From the NCBI GenBank assembly GCA_900468805.1, contig UEIF01000051.1, positions 1-39,807 of the forward strand: a stretch of 39,807 nt of DNA, written 5' to 3'. The notes beneath the pieces are model-generated. The model was not told the DNA's origin. It worked only from the letters and a program-made list of their open reading frames with translations, and ran no database searches. Origin of the DNA: Hyphomicrobiales bacterium (GTDB lineage: Bacteria; Pseudomonadota; Alphaproteobacteria; Rhizobiales; Rhizobiaceae). The position numbers were made by a program, and so were the translations under genes. Shown here piece by piece: positions 1 through 7,653 of this stretch (positions are counted from its first letter, which is position 1; each line of letters begins with the position of its first letter).

Positions 1-210
1 CCCGGCGTTCAGTACTACGGTAACTACTTCGGCGGCGGCAAGAACGTTCCGGAAGACTTCGACGGTCTCGGCGATGCCTGGAAGGCCGGCCTGACGGTTG
101 ACTACCAGATCGTTGACAACTTCTACGCCAAGGCTTCGGTACAGTGGCTGGATCCGGAAGATGGCGACGACGTCACGACCGGCTACTTCCGTCTGCAGCG
201 CTCGTTCTAA
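1..210 (+). CDS. Outer-membrane porin, 3' end only
   Basis: The first 69 codons of the window form an open frame ending in TAA. The frame shows alternating aromatic and polar residues typical of beta-barrel strands, a loop rich in Gly and Asp, and a terminal strand that ends in Phe (LQRSF). A C-terminal aromatic residue is the usual Bam-recognition signal of outer-membrane barrels. The short strands and the YQIVDNFYAKASVQW stretch resemble the RopA/Omp2b-type porins of rhizobia. The start lies outside the window, so the length and signal peptide cannot be judged. A terminator follows 13 bases after the stop. Porin is a confident call; the subfamily is inferred from general resemblance. Confidence 0.8.
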   Translation, partial: PGVQYYGNYFGGGKNVPEDFDGLGDAWKAGLTVDYQIVDNFYAKASVQWLDPEDGDDVTTGYFRLQRSF

Positions 211-223
211 TCTGAACGACGGA

Positions 224-250
224 ACCCCCGGCTTCGTGCCGGGGGTCTTC
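224..250 (+). terminator. Rho-independent terminator of the porin gene
   Basis: A 9-bp stem (ACCCCCGGC minus its first base, pairing with GCCGGGGGT) closes a TTCGT loop at 233-237. The right arm ends at about 246 and is followed by TCTTCC. The uridine tract is weak, but the GC-rich stem sits 13 bases after the porin stop. Confidence 0.7.
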
Positions 251-652
251 CAACCCATGAGTTTCTGATCAGAATGACCTCCGATCAGTAACGAGGGACT
301 GGTCCGGTTTTCCCTGCTGGGCCAGTCCTTTGCAGCTGAAAAACGGATATAGGACTTGGAGCGCCGCCACGCTCGCCGGTTTCATCTTTCAGCGGCCTTT
401 TCTCGGAATTTTCCCTTGGTCGCACGCACACTTAAAATATGAATCTACCTGTTGTCTTTGATTAGTCGCGCCACATCATATTGCGCGATATGCATCCTGT
501 CGTTGAATGATCTTTTCCGGAAAACTGCGCGTTTGGATAGGTTTTATCCTGGCGGATTCGATGCCATTAATTTGACTGTAACGTGACAGGTGAGGCGTTA
601 TAAGCATTTTCAGAGGCTGGCATTCATTAGTGCTGTCGGGTAGGTTTCGATA
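251..652. other. Intergenic region before the LysR gene, with a near-palindrome
   Basis: No gene is supported here. The second half is AT-richer than its surroundings, as expected for a promoter region. A 16-base near-perfect palindrome (CATATTGCGCGATATG, one mismatched pair) lies at 477-492, about 160 bases before the LysR start. It could be a regulator site, but nothing links it to a specific protein. The LysR gene has an AGG ribosome-binding element (GGTAGG) about 8 bases before its ATG. Confidence 0.4.
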
Positions 653-1585
653 ATGGACGATCTTAACGACTACTTTTATTACGCCGCCGTCGTCTCCAGC
701 GGTGGGTTTGCTTCCGCAAGTAGAACTCTCAAAATACCCCGTTCAAAACTCAGCAGGCGCGTCAGCCGGCTGGAGGATTGCCTGGGCGCAAGACTGATCG
801 AACGCTCCACACGTCACTTCCGGGTGACAGAGATCGGCCAGGCCTTCTACGAACAGTGCCAGACGATTCTCCGGGAAGCCGATCGTGCCAAATCGATCGT
901 CACGGAAGCTCAGTCCGATCCGCAGGGGATCGTCCGCATGGGGTGCCCGCTTGGCCTCGTCGATATTTCGCTCGGCGCAGTTCTGCCCGAGTTTCTGGAG
1001 CGTTACCCCAAGATCAAACTGCAGATCATCGGCTCCGACCGGCGCACCGACCTCATCAATGAGCGCATCGATGTCGAAGTGCGGGCGGCCAGTGAGCCGG
1101 AAACGCAGACGAGCCTGACGATGCGCAAGCTCGACCGGGCGCGCCGCATCCTCGTCGCCAGTCCCTCGCTTGTCGAGCGCATGGGCGAACTCGGCTGTGT
1201 GGATGAACTCGGCAATGCACCGACACTTGCCATGTCCACCTGGATGTCTTTCCACACCTGGGAATTGGTCGGACCTGATGGTGAAAAGAAGGTCGTGCGG
1301 CATCAGCCGCGGCTTACCTGCCGCAGCATGACGGCGATCCTCGACGCCGCACGCGCCGGTGTAGGCTACGGGCTGATCCTCGAACATGCCTGCGCGTCTG
1401 ACATACAGACCGGCCGCCTGGTTCGCGTGCTGCCGGACTGGCAGACGGTGGAGAGCCAGTTCTATCTTGTGTTCACGACGACCAAGGGCATGCCGCCGGC
1501 GGTGCGCGTGCTGATCGATTTCCTCGTCGAGAAATCCAAGCAGCATCAGATCGTCACGACGAATGCGGCGATTGCGGCGCAGTAG
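653..1585 (+). CDS. LysR-family transcriptional regulator
   Basis: This 310-residue protein has the LysR layout. An N-terminal winged helix (about residues 3-62) contains the typical AASRTLKIPRSKLSRRVSRL-like recognition segment and the LIERSTRHFRVTEIG wing. A linker helix follows, then a periplasmic-binding-protein-like effector domain from about residue 90 to 295. The length is normal for the family. The ATG at 653 is preceded by GGTAGG. The effector and target are unknown; LysR targets are often divergent neighbours, but the upstream gene here is a co-directional porin. Its last 32 bases overlap the end of the opposing AlkD-type gene. Confidence 0.88.
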   Translation: MDDLNDYFYYAAVVSSGGFASASRTLKIPRSKLSRRVSRLEDCLGARLIERSTRHFRVTEIGQAFYEQCQTILREADRAKSIVTEAQSDPQGIVRMGCPLGLVDISLGAVLPEFLERYPKIKLQIIGSDRRTDLINERIDVEVRAASEPETQTSLTMRKLDRARRILVASPSLVERMGELGCVDELGNAPTLAMSTWMSFHTWELVGPDGEKKVVRHQPRLTCRSMTAILDAARAGVGYGLILEHACASDIQTGRLVRVLPDWQTVESQFYLVFTTTKGMPPAVRVLIDFLVEKSKQHQIVTTNAAIAAQ

Positions 1586-2267
1586 GGTTCAGCCGCGACA
1601 GCAGCTTTTCGCCGGTCAATTCCCTGACCGCATCCTTGCCGATCCAGTGGGCGGTCTTGTCCGTGCTTGCGGCAAGGCGCTCGGCAAGGGCGAGGGCAGG
1701 CCTATGACAGATGCTGCTGCGTTTGCCGATATTGCGGAGCGCCCAGTTGACGGCCTTGCGGACGAAGTTTCTGTTGTCGGTCGCGTGGGCCTCGATCAGC
1801 GGCAGGAAGGCAATCAGGCTTTCGTCCGGATCCTTCTTTCTGTGCACGGCAGCGCCGGCGATCATGGCGAAAGCGGTTCGCCTGACGAATTCGCGCTCGT
1901 CGGCAGCAAAGTCCGGGATCAGCGCGTCGAGCTTCGCCTCCACGAACAGATCGGCGGCGCAATCGACAATTTCCCAGGAGTTGAAATCAGCGGCGAGGGT
2001 GCGGGCCTCCGAGGCCGTCAGTCTCTTCGGCTCGAAGGTATAGAGCGCCAGCAAGCGCGCTTCGCGAATATCGCTTGCCCACAGCTGTAGCGCCCTGACG
2101 TGATCCTTCTTCGCCAGCCGGGCAATCTTCTGCAGGTCGGGATTGGAGATGCCGATGGCGGTTTCGGTGACGATGCCGAAACGCGCCATGCCGGCGATAT
2201 TCTCTTCAGAGCGCAGCGTCTGCAGATGCTCGATCAGGTCTACTGCGCTCGAAGAAGGGCGGATCAT
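1554..2267 (-). CDS. DNA alkylation repair protein, AlkD-like HEAT-repeat family
   Basis: This 237-residue, almost entirely helical protein matches the AlkC/AlkD-type DNA alkylation repair family, which removes bulky or cationic alkylated bases by wrapping DNA in HEAT-like repeats. Family-like segments are GISNPDLQKIAR near the N-terminus, WEIVDCAADLF in the middle and FVRKAVNWALRNIGKR (about 165-185), which carries the Trp and basic residues typical of the DNA-facing surface. The open frame extends 26 codons upstream into the preceding gene, but the ATG at 2267 starts just after that gene's stop and fits the family. It lies 13 bases after the upstream dehydrogenase, suggesting co-transcription. 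Confidence 0.82.
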   Translation of the reverse strand: MIRPSSSAVDLIEHLQTLRSEENIAGMARFGIVTETAIGISNPDLQKIARLAKKDHVRALQLWASDIREARLLALYTFEPKRLTASEARTLAADFNSWEIVDCAADLFVEAKLDALIPDFAADEREFVRRTAFAMIAGAAVHRKKDPDESLIAFLPLIEAHATDNRNFVRKAVNWALRNIGKRSSICHRPALALAERLAASTDKTAHWIGKDAVRELTGEKLLSRLNPTAPQSPHSS

Positions 2268-2280
2268 CAGTAACGCCAGA

Positions 2281-3150
2281 TCATTTTTCGAGGCGGGCGA
2301 GCAGCGAGGAGGTATCCCACCTGTTACCGCCGAGAGCCTGCACATCGCCGTAGAACTGGTCGACGAGTGCCGTCAGCGGCAGCCTGGCGCCATTGCTGCG
2401 GGCCTCGGTCAAGATGATGCCGAGGTCCTTGCGCATCCAGTCCACGGCGAAGCCGAAATCATATTTGCCCTGGTTCATGGTCTTGTGACGGTTTTCCATC
2501 TGCCAGGAGCCGGCCGCTCCCTTGGAGATGACGTCGACCACCTTTTCGATGTCGAGGCCGGCGCGCTTGCCGAAATGCACGGCTTCGGCAAGGCCCTGGA
2601 CGATGCCGGCGATGCAGATCTGGTTCATCATCTTGGTCAGTTGGCCAGAACCTGCCGGACCCATTAGGCCGACCATGCGGGCATAGGCGTCGATGACGGG
2701 TCGCGCCCTTTCGAAGACGGCTTCATCGCCGCCGCACATGACGGTCAGTACGCCGTTTTCCGCACCCGCCTGGCCGCCGGAAACCGGCGCATCGATGAAG
2801 TCGATGCCCTTTGCCTTGGCAGCTTCGTAGAGTTCGCGGGCGACTTCGGCGCTCGCCGTCGTGTTGTCGATGAGCACGGAGCCGCGCTTCATAGACTTGA
2901 GCACGCCGTTTTCGCCTGATGTTACCGAGCGCAGATCCTCGTCATTGCCGACGCAGACGAAGACGAAATCGCAGTCTGCGGCAGCTTCGGCTGGCGTCGA
3001 GGCGGACTTGCCGGAGAATTTTTCCACCCAGGCGGCGGCTTTTTCCGCAGTGCGGTTATAGACGGTGACGTCGTGGCCGCCCTTTGTCTTCAGATGCCCC
3101 GCCATCGGGAAACCCATGACGCCGAGACCGATGAAAGCGACTTTCGCCAT
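2281..3150 (-). CDS. NAD(P)-dependent beta-hydroxyacid dehydrogenase (3-hydroxyisobutyrate dehydrogenase / tartronate semialdehyde reductase type)
   Basis: This 289-residue protein oxidises or reduces a 3-hydroxy acid using NAD(P). The Rossmann signature FIGLGVMGFPMAGHL lies at residues 5-19, the substrate segment DAPVSGGQAGAENG near 120 and the catalytic-lysine segment GQLTKMMNQ near 170. These three motifs define the beta-hydroxyacid dehydrogenase family. The frame is open further upstream, but the ATG at 3150 has a perfect GGAGG about 7 bases before it. The substrate (3-hydroxyisobutyrate, tartronate semialdehyde or similar) cannot be settled from sequence. It is divergent from the ssu genes and appears co-transcribed with the AlkD-like gene, a pairing with no obvious shared pathway. 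Confidence 0.87.
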   Translation of the reverse strand: MAKVAFIGLGVMGFPMAGHLKTKGGHDVTVYNRTAEKAAAWVEKFSGKSASTPAEAAADCDFVFVCVGNDEDLRSVTSGENGVLKSMKRGSVLIDNTTASAEVARELYEAAKAKGIDFIDAPVSGGQAGAENGVLTVMCGGDEAVFERARPVIDAYARMVGLMGPAGSGQLTKMMNQICIAGIVQGLAEAVHFGKRAGLDIEKVVDVISKGAAGSWQMENRHKTMNQGKYDFGFAVDWMRKDLGIILTEARSNGARLPLTALVDQFYGDVQALGGNRWDTSSLLARLEK

Positions 3151-3318
3151 ATGCTGTCCTCCATAACTGCTTGCAGACTGGTTTCGAGGATTAGCGGAAA
3201 CGGCTGATGACGGAAAGCCGCAAGGAGGGGCGAGGCGGCTTCTCTTGGAACAAAATTTCTCCAAGCCGAAAGAAATGGGGTCAGGAAAGTTTCAGCGATC
3301 GCGAATATGGTAATTTTA

Positions 3319-3333
3319 ATTGTCGATCTAACT
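3319..3333 (+). promoter_or_regulatory. Element shared with the ssuD upstream region
   Basis: ATTGTCGATCTAACT lies 82 bases before the ssuA start. A 13-of-15 match, ATTGTCGATATAATT, lies 65 bases before the ssuD start. The similar position before two genes of one pathway suggests a common regulator or promoter element. The binding protein is unknown. Confidence 0.4.
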
Positions 3334-3414
3334 TATAGACTAAATCATCATCATCCCATCGAAACGAAGAGGTCGACGCATCAGCAGCGCCGGCCAACTA
3401 AAATGGGGATAGAG

Positions 3415-4380
3415 ATGATTACACGTCGACAGACGCTCGGGCTTTTCGGGGCCGCTGCCGCGACCGTCATTCTACCAGCAGTTCGGCCGGCCCGCGCCGC
3501 CGCCACGGAATTCCGCATCGGCTGGCAGAAGAACGGCGTACTGGCACTCGCCAAGCGTCGTGGCGCCTTGGAAAAACGGCTTGCCGATCAGGGGATTACG
3601 GTGAGCTGGTCGGAATTCACGTCCGGCCCGCCACTGCTCGAAGCGCTCGGCGCCGGCGCTCTCGATTTCGGTGCGACGGGCGACGTGCCGCCGCTCTTCG
3701 CGCAGGCAGCAGGCGGTGCGCTCTATTATGTCGGCGTTTACAGGGGCAGCCCGGCGGGCTCGGCCATCCTGGTGCGCAAGGATTCGCCGATCAAGACACT
3801 GGAGGATCTGAAGGGCAAGAAGGTTGCCTTCAAGCGCGGCTCCAGCGCCCATAACGTAACGGTAAAGGTCTTACGCAAGGCGGGGCTGAAGCCCGACGAT
3901 GTCGAGCAGCTCGATCTTGCGCCGCCGGATGCGGCCGCTGCCTTCAAGAACGGCAGCATCGATGCCTGGTCGATCTGGGATCCCTATCTCGCCATCGCCG
4001 AAGCCGATCCGGATACGCGCATCCTGACGACGGCCGAAGGCATCGTCGATTCCTACAGCTACTTCCTCGCCAACAAGGATTTCACCGACGAGAACGGCAC
4101 CGTCATCGTCAATGTGCTGGACGAGCTCGCCAAGGTCGGCCGTTCGGCGCAGGACAATCTCGATGCGACGATCAAGGAGCTCTCGGAAATAACAGGCGTT
4201 CCCACCGAAGTGACGAGTGTGACGCTGCAGCGCCCCGGCGCCGATCTCGGCAGCGTGACGACGGTGACGGACGCGGCAGCCGCCTATCAGCAGGCGCTTG
4301 CCGACGAGTTCTACAATCTCGGCATCGTGCCGAAAAAGCTGACGACCGGCGATATCGTCTGGCGTCCGAAGGCGAGCTAA
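3415..4380 (+). CDS. ssuA: Aliphatic sulfonate ABC transporter, periplasmic substrate-binding protein
   Basis: This 321-residue protein captures alkanesulfonates in the periplasm and delivers them to SsuBC. The N-terminus MITRRQTLGLFG then a hydrophobic stretch ending in ARA (about residue 28) is a signal peptide; the twin arginines make Tat export likely. The mature part shows the SsuA/NMT1 fold signatures: FRIGWQKNG at its start, GALDFGATGDVPP, and LKGKKVAFKRGSSAHN around residues 130-145. The frame is open upstream, with another ATG at 3403, but GGGGA spaced correctly before 3415 favours this start. ssuD, ssuC and ssuB follow, which supports the substrate class. A perfect hairpin follows the stop. 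Confidence 0.9.
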   Translation: MITRRQTLGLFGAAAATVILPAVRPARAAATEFRIGWQKNGVLALAKRRGALEKRLADQGITVSWSEFTSGPPLLEALGAGALDFGATGDVPPLFAQAAGGALYYVGVYRGSPAGSAILVRKDSPIKTLEDLKGKKVAFKRGSSAHNVTVKVLRKAGLKPDDVEQLDLAPPDAAAAFKNGSIDAWSIWDPYLAIAEADPDTRILTTAEGIVDSYSYFLANKDFTDENGTVIVNVLDELAKVGRSAQDNLDATIKELSEITGVPTEVTSVTLQRPGADLGSVTTVTDAAAAYQQALADEFYNLGIVPKKLTTGDIVWRPKAS

Positions 4381-4432
4381 TAGCCGCCCAGGCTAGCTTA
4401 CTCTTCTGCAGCTTGGGGCGGGGTCCTGCGGG

Positions 4433-4462
4433 CCGCGGCATGGGAGCATACCCATGCCGCGG
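4433..4462 (+). terminator. Perfect 12-bp stem-loop between ssuA and ssuD
   Basis: CCGCGGCATGGG and CCCATGCCGCGG pair perfectly around the 6-base loop AGCATA. It starts about 50 bases after the ssuA stop. No uridine tract follows, so it may be a processing or 3'-end-protecting hairpin, or a partial terminator that lets ssuA be expressed above ssuDCB. The pairing is seen directly; the role is inferred. Confidence 0.55.
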
Positions 4463-4509
4463 AACGAGGCAAAATTATTCTCCAGACCGAGGCAGAATAG
4501 CAAATTGAT

Positions 4510-4524
4510 ATTGTCGATATAATT
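4510..4524 (+). promoter_or_regulatory. Element shared with the ssuA upstream region
   Basis: ATTGTCGATATAATT ends 65 bases before the ssuD start and matches 13 of 15 positions of the element before ssuA. Together with the hairpin just upstream, it suggests that ssuD has its own promoter. Confidence 0.4.
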
Positions 4525-4589
4525 GGTCGCCTATGTCACGATATCCCCAATGCAGCTGATTTCAGATATCCATAGCAAGGAATGCGCTC

Positions 4590-5765
4590 ATGACCGCTTC
4601 ATCCGACCCGATCAATTTCCTCTGGTTCATCCCGACATCCGGTGACGGCACCTATCTCGGTTCCACCGATCTCAATCGCGCCCCGGAAATCGGCTATCTG
4701 ACGCAGATCGCCCAGGCGGTGGACCGTCTCGGTTATTCCGGCGTGCTGCTGCCGACGGGTGTCGCCTGCGAGGAATCCTTCGTGATGGCCTCGGCGCTGG
4801 CTGCCAAGACCGAGAAGCTGCAGTTCTTGGTCGCCATCCGTCCGGGTACGGCATCGCCCGCCTATTATGCGCGCCTTGCCACCACGCTCGACCGCATCTC
4901 CAACGGCCGCCTGCTGCTCAACATCGTGGTCGGCGGCAGCCCGGCCGAGCTTGCCGGCGACGGCATCCATCTGCAGCATGACGAGCGTTACGCCCATGCC
5001 GACGAGTTCTTCCATGTCTTCGAAGAGCTGCTCGAAAAGGGTGTTGCGAGCTATGACGGCAAATATATCAAGGCGACCGATGCTCGCCTCGGCTTTCCCT
5101 CGGTGCAGACACCGCGCCCGCCGCTCTATTTTGGCGGCTCTTCGGATGCCGGCATCGATTTCGCCGTCGGCCGCGTCGACAAGTATCTGACCTGGGGCGA
5201 GCCGCCGGCGCAGGTTGCCGAAAAGGTTCAGAAGGTGCGTGCCGCTGCCGCCGGCAAGGGCCGTGACGTTTCCTTCGGCATCCGCCTGCATTTCATCGTC
5301 CGCGAGACGGACGAGGAAGCATGGGAGGCAGCCGATCGCCTGATCCGCCATCTCGACGACGAGACGATCGCCGAGGCGCAGGAGCGCTTCGTCAAGGAGT
5401 CCGACTCCGTCGGCCAGAAGCGCATGGCAGCGCTCCATGGCGGGCGCCGCGACAAGCTCGAAGTGTCTCCGAACCTCTGGGCCGGTATCGGTCTGGTGCG
5501 CGCCGGTGCGGGTACTGCGCTCGTCGGCTCGCCGAAGACGGTTGCTGCGCGCCTCAGGGAATATCAGGACGTCGGCATCGATACGGTCATCGGCTCCGGC
5601 TATCCGCATCTGGAGGAGGCCTATCGCGTAGCGGAACTGCTCTTCCCGGAACTCGGCATCGAGAGGGACGCACAGCGCCTGAGCTTCAACAATGAGTTCG
5701 GCCGCAAGAAGGTCTTCGCCGGCGGCAGCCATGGCGGCAACCTGAAGGTCGTTTCCGGTTCCTGA
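4590..5765 (+). CDS. ssuD: FMNH2-dependent alkanesulfonate monooxygenase
   Basis: This 391-residue bacterial-luciferase-fold enzyme cleaves the C-S bond of alkanesulfonates with reduced FMN and O2, giving an aldehyde and sulfite. It matches E. coli SsuD with a constant offset of about six residues. Cys60 in GVACEESF corresponds to Cys54, and Arg232 and His234 in GIRLHFIVRET correspond to Arg226 and His228. NIVVGGSPAELAGDG and LVGSPKTVAARL are also family segments. The ATG has AAGGA at good spacing. The C-terminal tail rich in Gly and Ser (KVFAGGSHGGNLKVVSGS) is also common in SsuD. The enzyme needs a flavin reductase (SsuE), which is absent from this window. Confidence 0.95.
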   Translation: MTASSDPINFLWFIPTSGDGTYLGSTDLNRAPEIGYLTQIAQAVDRLGYSGVLLPTGVACEESFVMASALAAKTEKLQFLVAIRPGTASPAYYARLATTLDRISNGRLLLNIVVGGSPAELAGDGIHLQHDERYAHADEFFHVFEELLEKGVASYDGKYIKATDARLGFPSVQTPRPPLYFGGSSDAGIDFAVGRVDKYLTWGEPPAQVAEKVQKVRAAAAGKGRDVSFGIRLHFIVRETDEEAWEAADRLIRHLDDETIAEAQERFVKESDSVGQKRMAALHGGRRDKLEVSPNLWAGIGLVRAGAGTALVGSPKTVAARLREYQDVGIDTVIGSGYPHLEEAYRVAELLFPELGIERDAQRLSFNNEFGRKKVFAGGSHGGNLKVVSGS

Positions 5766-5805
5766 TGCCGGAATTGCTCTGAACCAAAGCGCGAGGATAT
5801 CATCC

Positions 5806-6657
5806 ATGTCGACTTTCGATACGCCGTTTGCGCGAGCTGCCGCCGAAGCCGGCAAGACCAAGGCAGGTGGGGGCAGGGCAGGTTTTCACCTGCCGCTGCC
5901 CGGCCGCGACAGGCTGTTGCCTTATCTGGTGCCGGTTGCGATCATCGCGCTCTGGCAGATCGGCTGTTCTCTCGGCTGGATTTCCTCGCGCATCATGCCA
6001 TCGCCGGCCGATGTCGCCTCGGCCTTCTGGACGACGACGATGTCAGGGCAATTGCCTGAAGACGTGCTGGTGAGCAGCGCGCGCGCCTTTGCCGGTCTGC
6101 TGGTCGGCGGCTCCATCGGCTTCCTGCTCGGCATCGCCAACGGCGTATCAAAGCTTTCCGAACAGCTGACCGATACGACATTGCAGATGCTGCGCACCAT
6201 TCCGCATCTGGCGATGATCCCGCTCGTCATCCTCTGGTTCGGGATTGGCGAGGAATCAAAACTGTTTCTCACCTCGCTCGGCGTGCTCTTCCCCGTCTAT
6301 CTCAACACCTATCACGGCGTTCGCAATGTCGACCGCGATCTGATCGAGATGGGCAAGGTCTATGGCATGAGCGGATGGACGCTGTTTCGCAAGGTGATCT
6401 TCCCCGGCGCGCTGCCGTCGATCTTCGTCGGCCTGCGTTATGCGCTCGGCATCATGTGGCTGACGCTGATCGTGTCGGAATCGATCGCTGCTTCCGCGGG
6501 CATCGGCCATATGGCCAATAATGCCCGCGAATTCATGATGACCGATGTCGTGGTGCTGGCGCTCGTCATCTATGCGGTGCTCGGCAAGCTCGCCGATGTC
6601 GTCGCCCGTGCACTGGAGCGCCAGATGCTCAAGTGGAACCCGGCTTACGCCAAGTAG
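5806..6657 (+). CDS. ssuC: Aliphatic sulfonate ABC transporter, permease
   Basis: This 283-residue inner-membrane protein forms the channel for sulfonates. After a soluble N-terminus of about 40 residues there are some six hydrophobic segments. The cytoplasmic EAA-type coupling loop is EMGKVYGMSGWTLFRKVIFP followed by GALPSIFVGLRYALG, typical of the SsuC/TauC/NrtB permeases. The start has GAGG nine bases upstream. It lies 40 bases after ssuD and 10 bases before ssuB, so the three genes form one transcription unit. Confidence 0.93.
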   Translation: MSTFDTPFARAAAEAGKTKAGGGRAGFHLPLPGRDRLLPYLVPVAIIALWQIGCSLGWISSRIMPSPADVASAFWTTTMSGQLPEDVLVSSARAFAGLLVGGSIGFLLGIANGVSKLSEQLTDTTLQMLRTIPHLAMIPLVILWFGIGEESKLFLTSLGVLFPVYLNTYHGVRNVDRDLIEMGKVYGMSGWTLFRKVIFPGALPSIFVGLRYALGIMWLTLIVSESIAASAGIGHMANNAREFMMTDVVVLALVIYAVLGKLADVVARALERQMLKWNPAYAK

Positions 6658-6667
6658 GAGACAGGTC

Positions 6668-7489
6668 ATGACCGTCATCACGCATGAGCGTTTCCATCCT
6701 TCCGAACCGGTGGAATTTACCGAGAGCCCGACGGTAGCGGCAGGCGCAGGCGCCGCAGCGATCACGCTCTCCGGCCTCGAAAAGAGCTTTGATGCCAACC
6801 GGGTATTGCGTGGCATCAACCTGCATATTCCGGCCGGCCAGTTCGTCGCCGTTATCGGCAAGAGCGGCTGCGGCAAGAGCACGCTGCTGCGCATCCTGAT
6901 GGGCCTCGACGAACCGACCGGCGGAGAGATCAGCTTCGAAGGTGCCGATGGCGCCGAGATCCAGCCGAATGCCCGTATAGTCTTCCAGGAGCCGCGACTT
7001 CTGCCCTGGCTCAGTGTCGCCGACAATGTCGTGGTTGGCCTCGGAGAAGGCGTCGAGAAGAGGCGGGCGCGCGAGGAAGCAAAAGCCGTTCTCGATGAAG
7101 TGCAGCTTGGCGAAAAGGCCGGCGAATGGCCGGCGCGCCTTTCTGGCGGCCAGCGTCAGCGCGTGGCGCTGGCCCGCGCGCTCGTCAGCAAGCCTGGCAT
7201 TCTGGCCCTCGATGAACCGCTCGGTGCGCTGGATGCTTTGACCCGCATCAGCATGCAGCAATTGCTGAACCGTGTGTGGCGCGAACTCGGCTGCACCACC
7301 GTGCTCGTCACCCATGATGTCAGCGAGGCCGTGCATCTCGCAGACCGGGTGATTGTGCTGGAAGAGGGCCGCATCGCTCTCGATCTTGCCATTCCCTATC
7401 CGCACCCGCGCCGCCACGGCAATCCGGCGCTTGCGGAGCTCGAAGGGCGGCTCCTGTCGGCGATCCTCGGGAGCGATGGCGGGCACTAG
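6668..7489 (+). CDS. ssuB: Aliphatic sulfonate ABC transporter, ATP-binding protein
   Basis: This 273-residue ATPase powers sulfonate import. It shows Walker A GKSGCGKST, the Q-loop VFQEPRLLPW, signature LSGGQRQR, Walker B ILALDEP and the H-loop VLVTHDVSEA. The Q-loop with RLLPW is characteristic of the nitrate/sulfonate/taurine subfamily. An N-terminal extension of about 30 residues precedes the core, as is common in rhizobial SsuB. An overlapping frame extends further upstream, but the ATG at 6668 follows the ssuC stop by 10 bases with a TAGGAG ribosome-binding site. The closing residues after the core are short, so no regulatory domain is present. Confidence 0.93.
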   Translation: MTVITHERFHPSEPVEFTESPTVAAGAGAAAITLSGLEKSFDANRVLRGINLHIPAGQFVAVIGKSGCGKSTLLRILMGLDEPTGGEISFEGADGAEIQPNARIVFQEPRLLPWLSVADNVVVGLGEGVEKRRAREEAKAVLDEVQLGEKAGEWPARLSGGQRQRVALARALVSKPGILALDEPLGALDALTRISMQQLLNRVWRELGCTTVLVTHDVSEAVHLADRVIVLEEGRIALDLAIPYPHPRRHGNPALAELEGRLLSAILGSDGGH

Positions 7490-7653
7490 GCTCGCCATTC
7501 GTCGCCTTCCGGAAGGCAGGCACCTGAATGCCGGCAAGCGACATCGCGTCGCTGCAATGGCACGAGGCGAGACGCGAGGGCGGATCATCCGCTAGATAAG
7601 GGCAGGTCCGCATCATCGCGAGACCTGGCATTCAATCAGAGCGGATCACTCCC

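Noticed and set aside
4599..5861. 420-codon minus-strand frame opposite ssuD
   Set aside because: ssuD shows its catalytic residues; the antisense frame is a composition effect.
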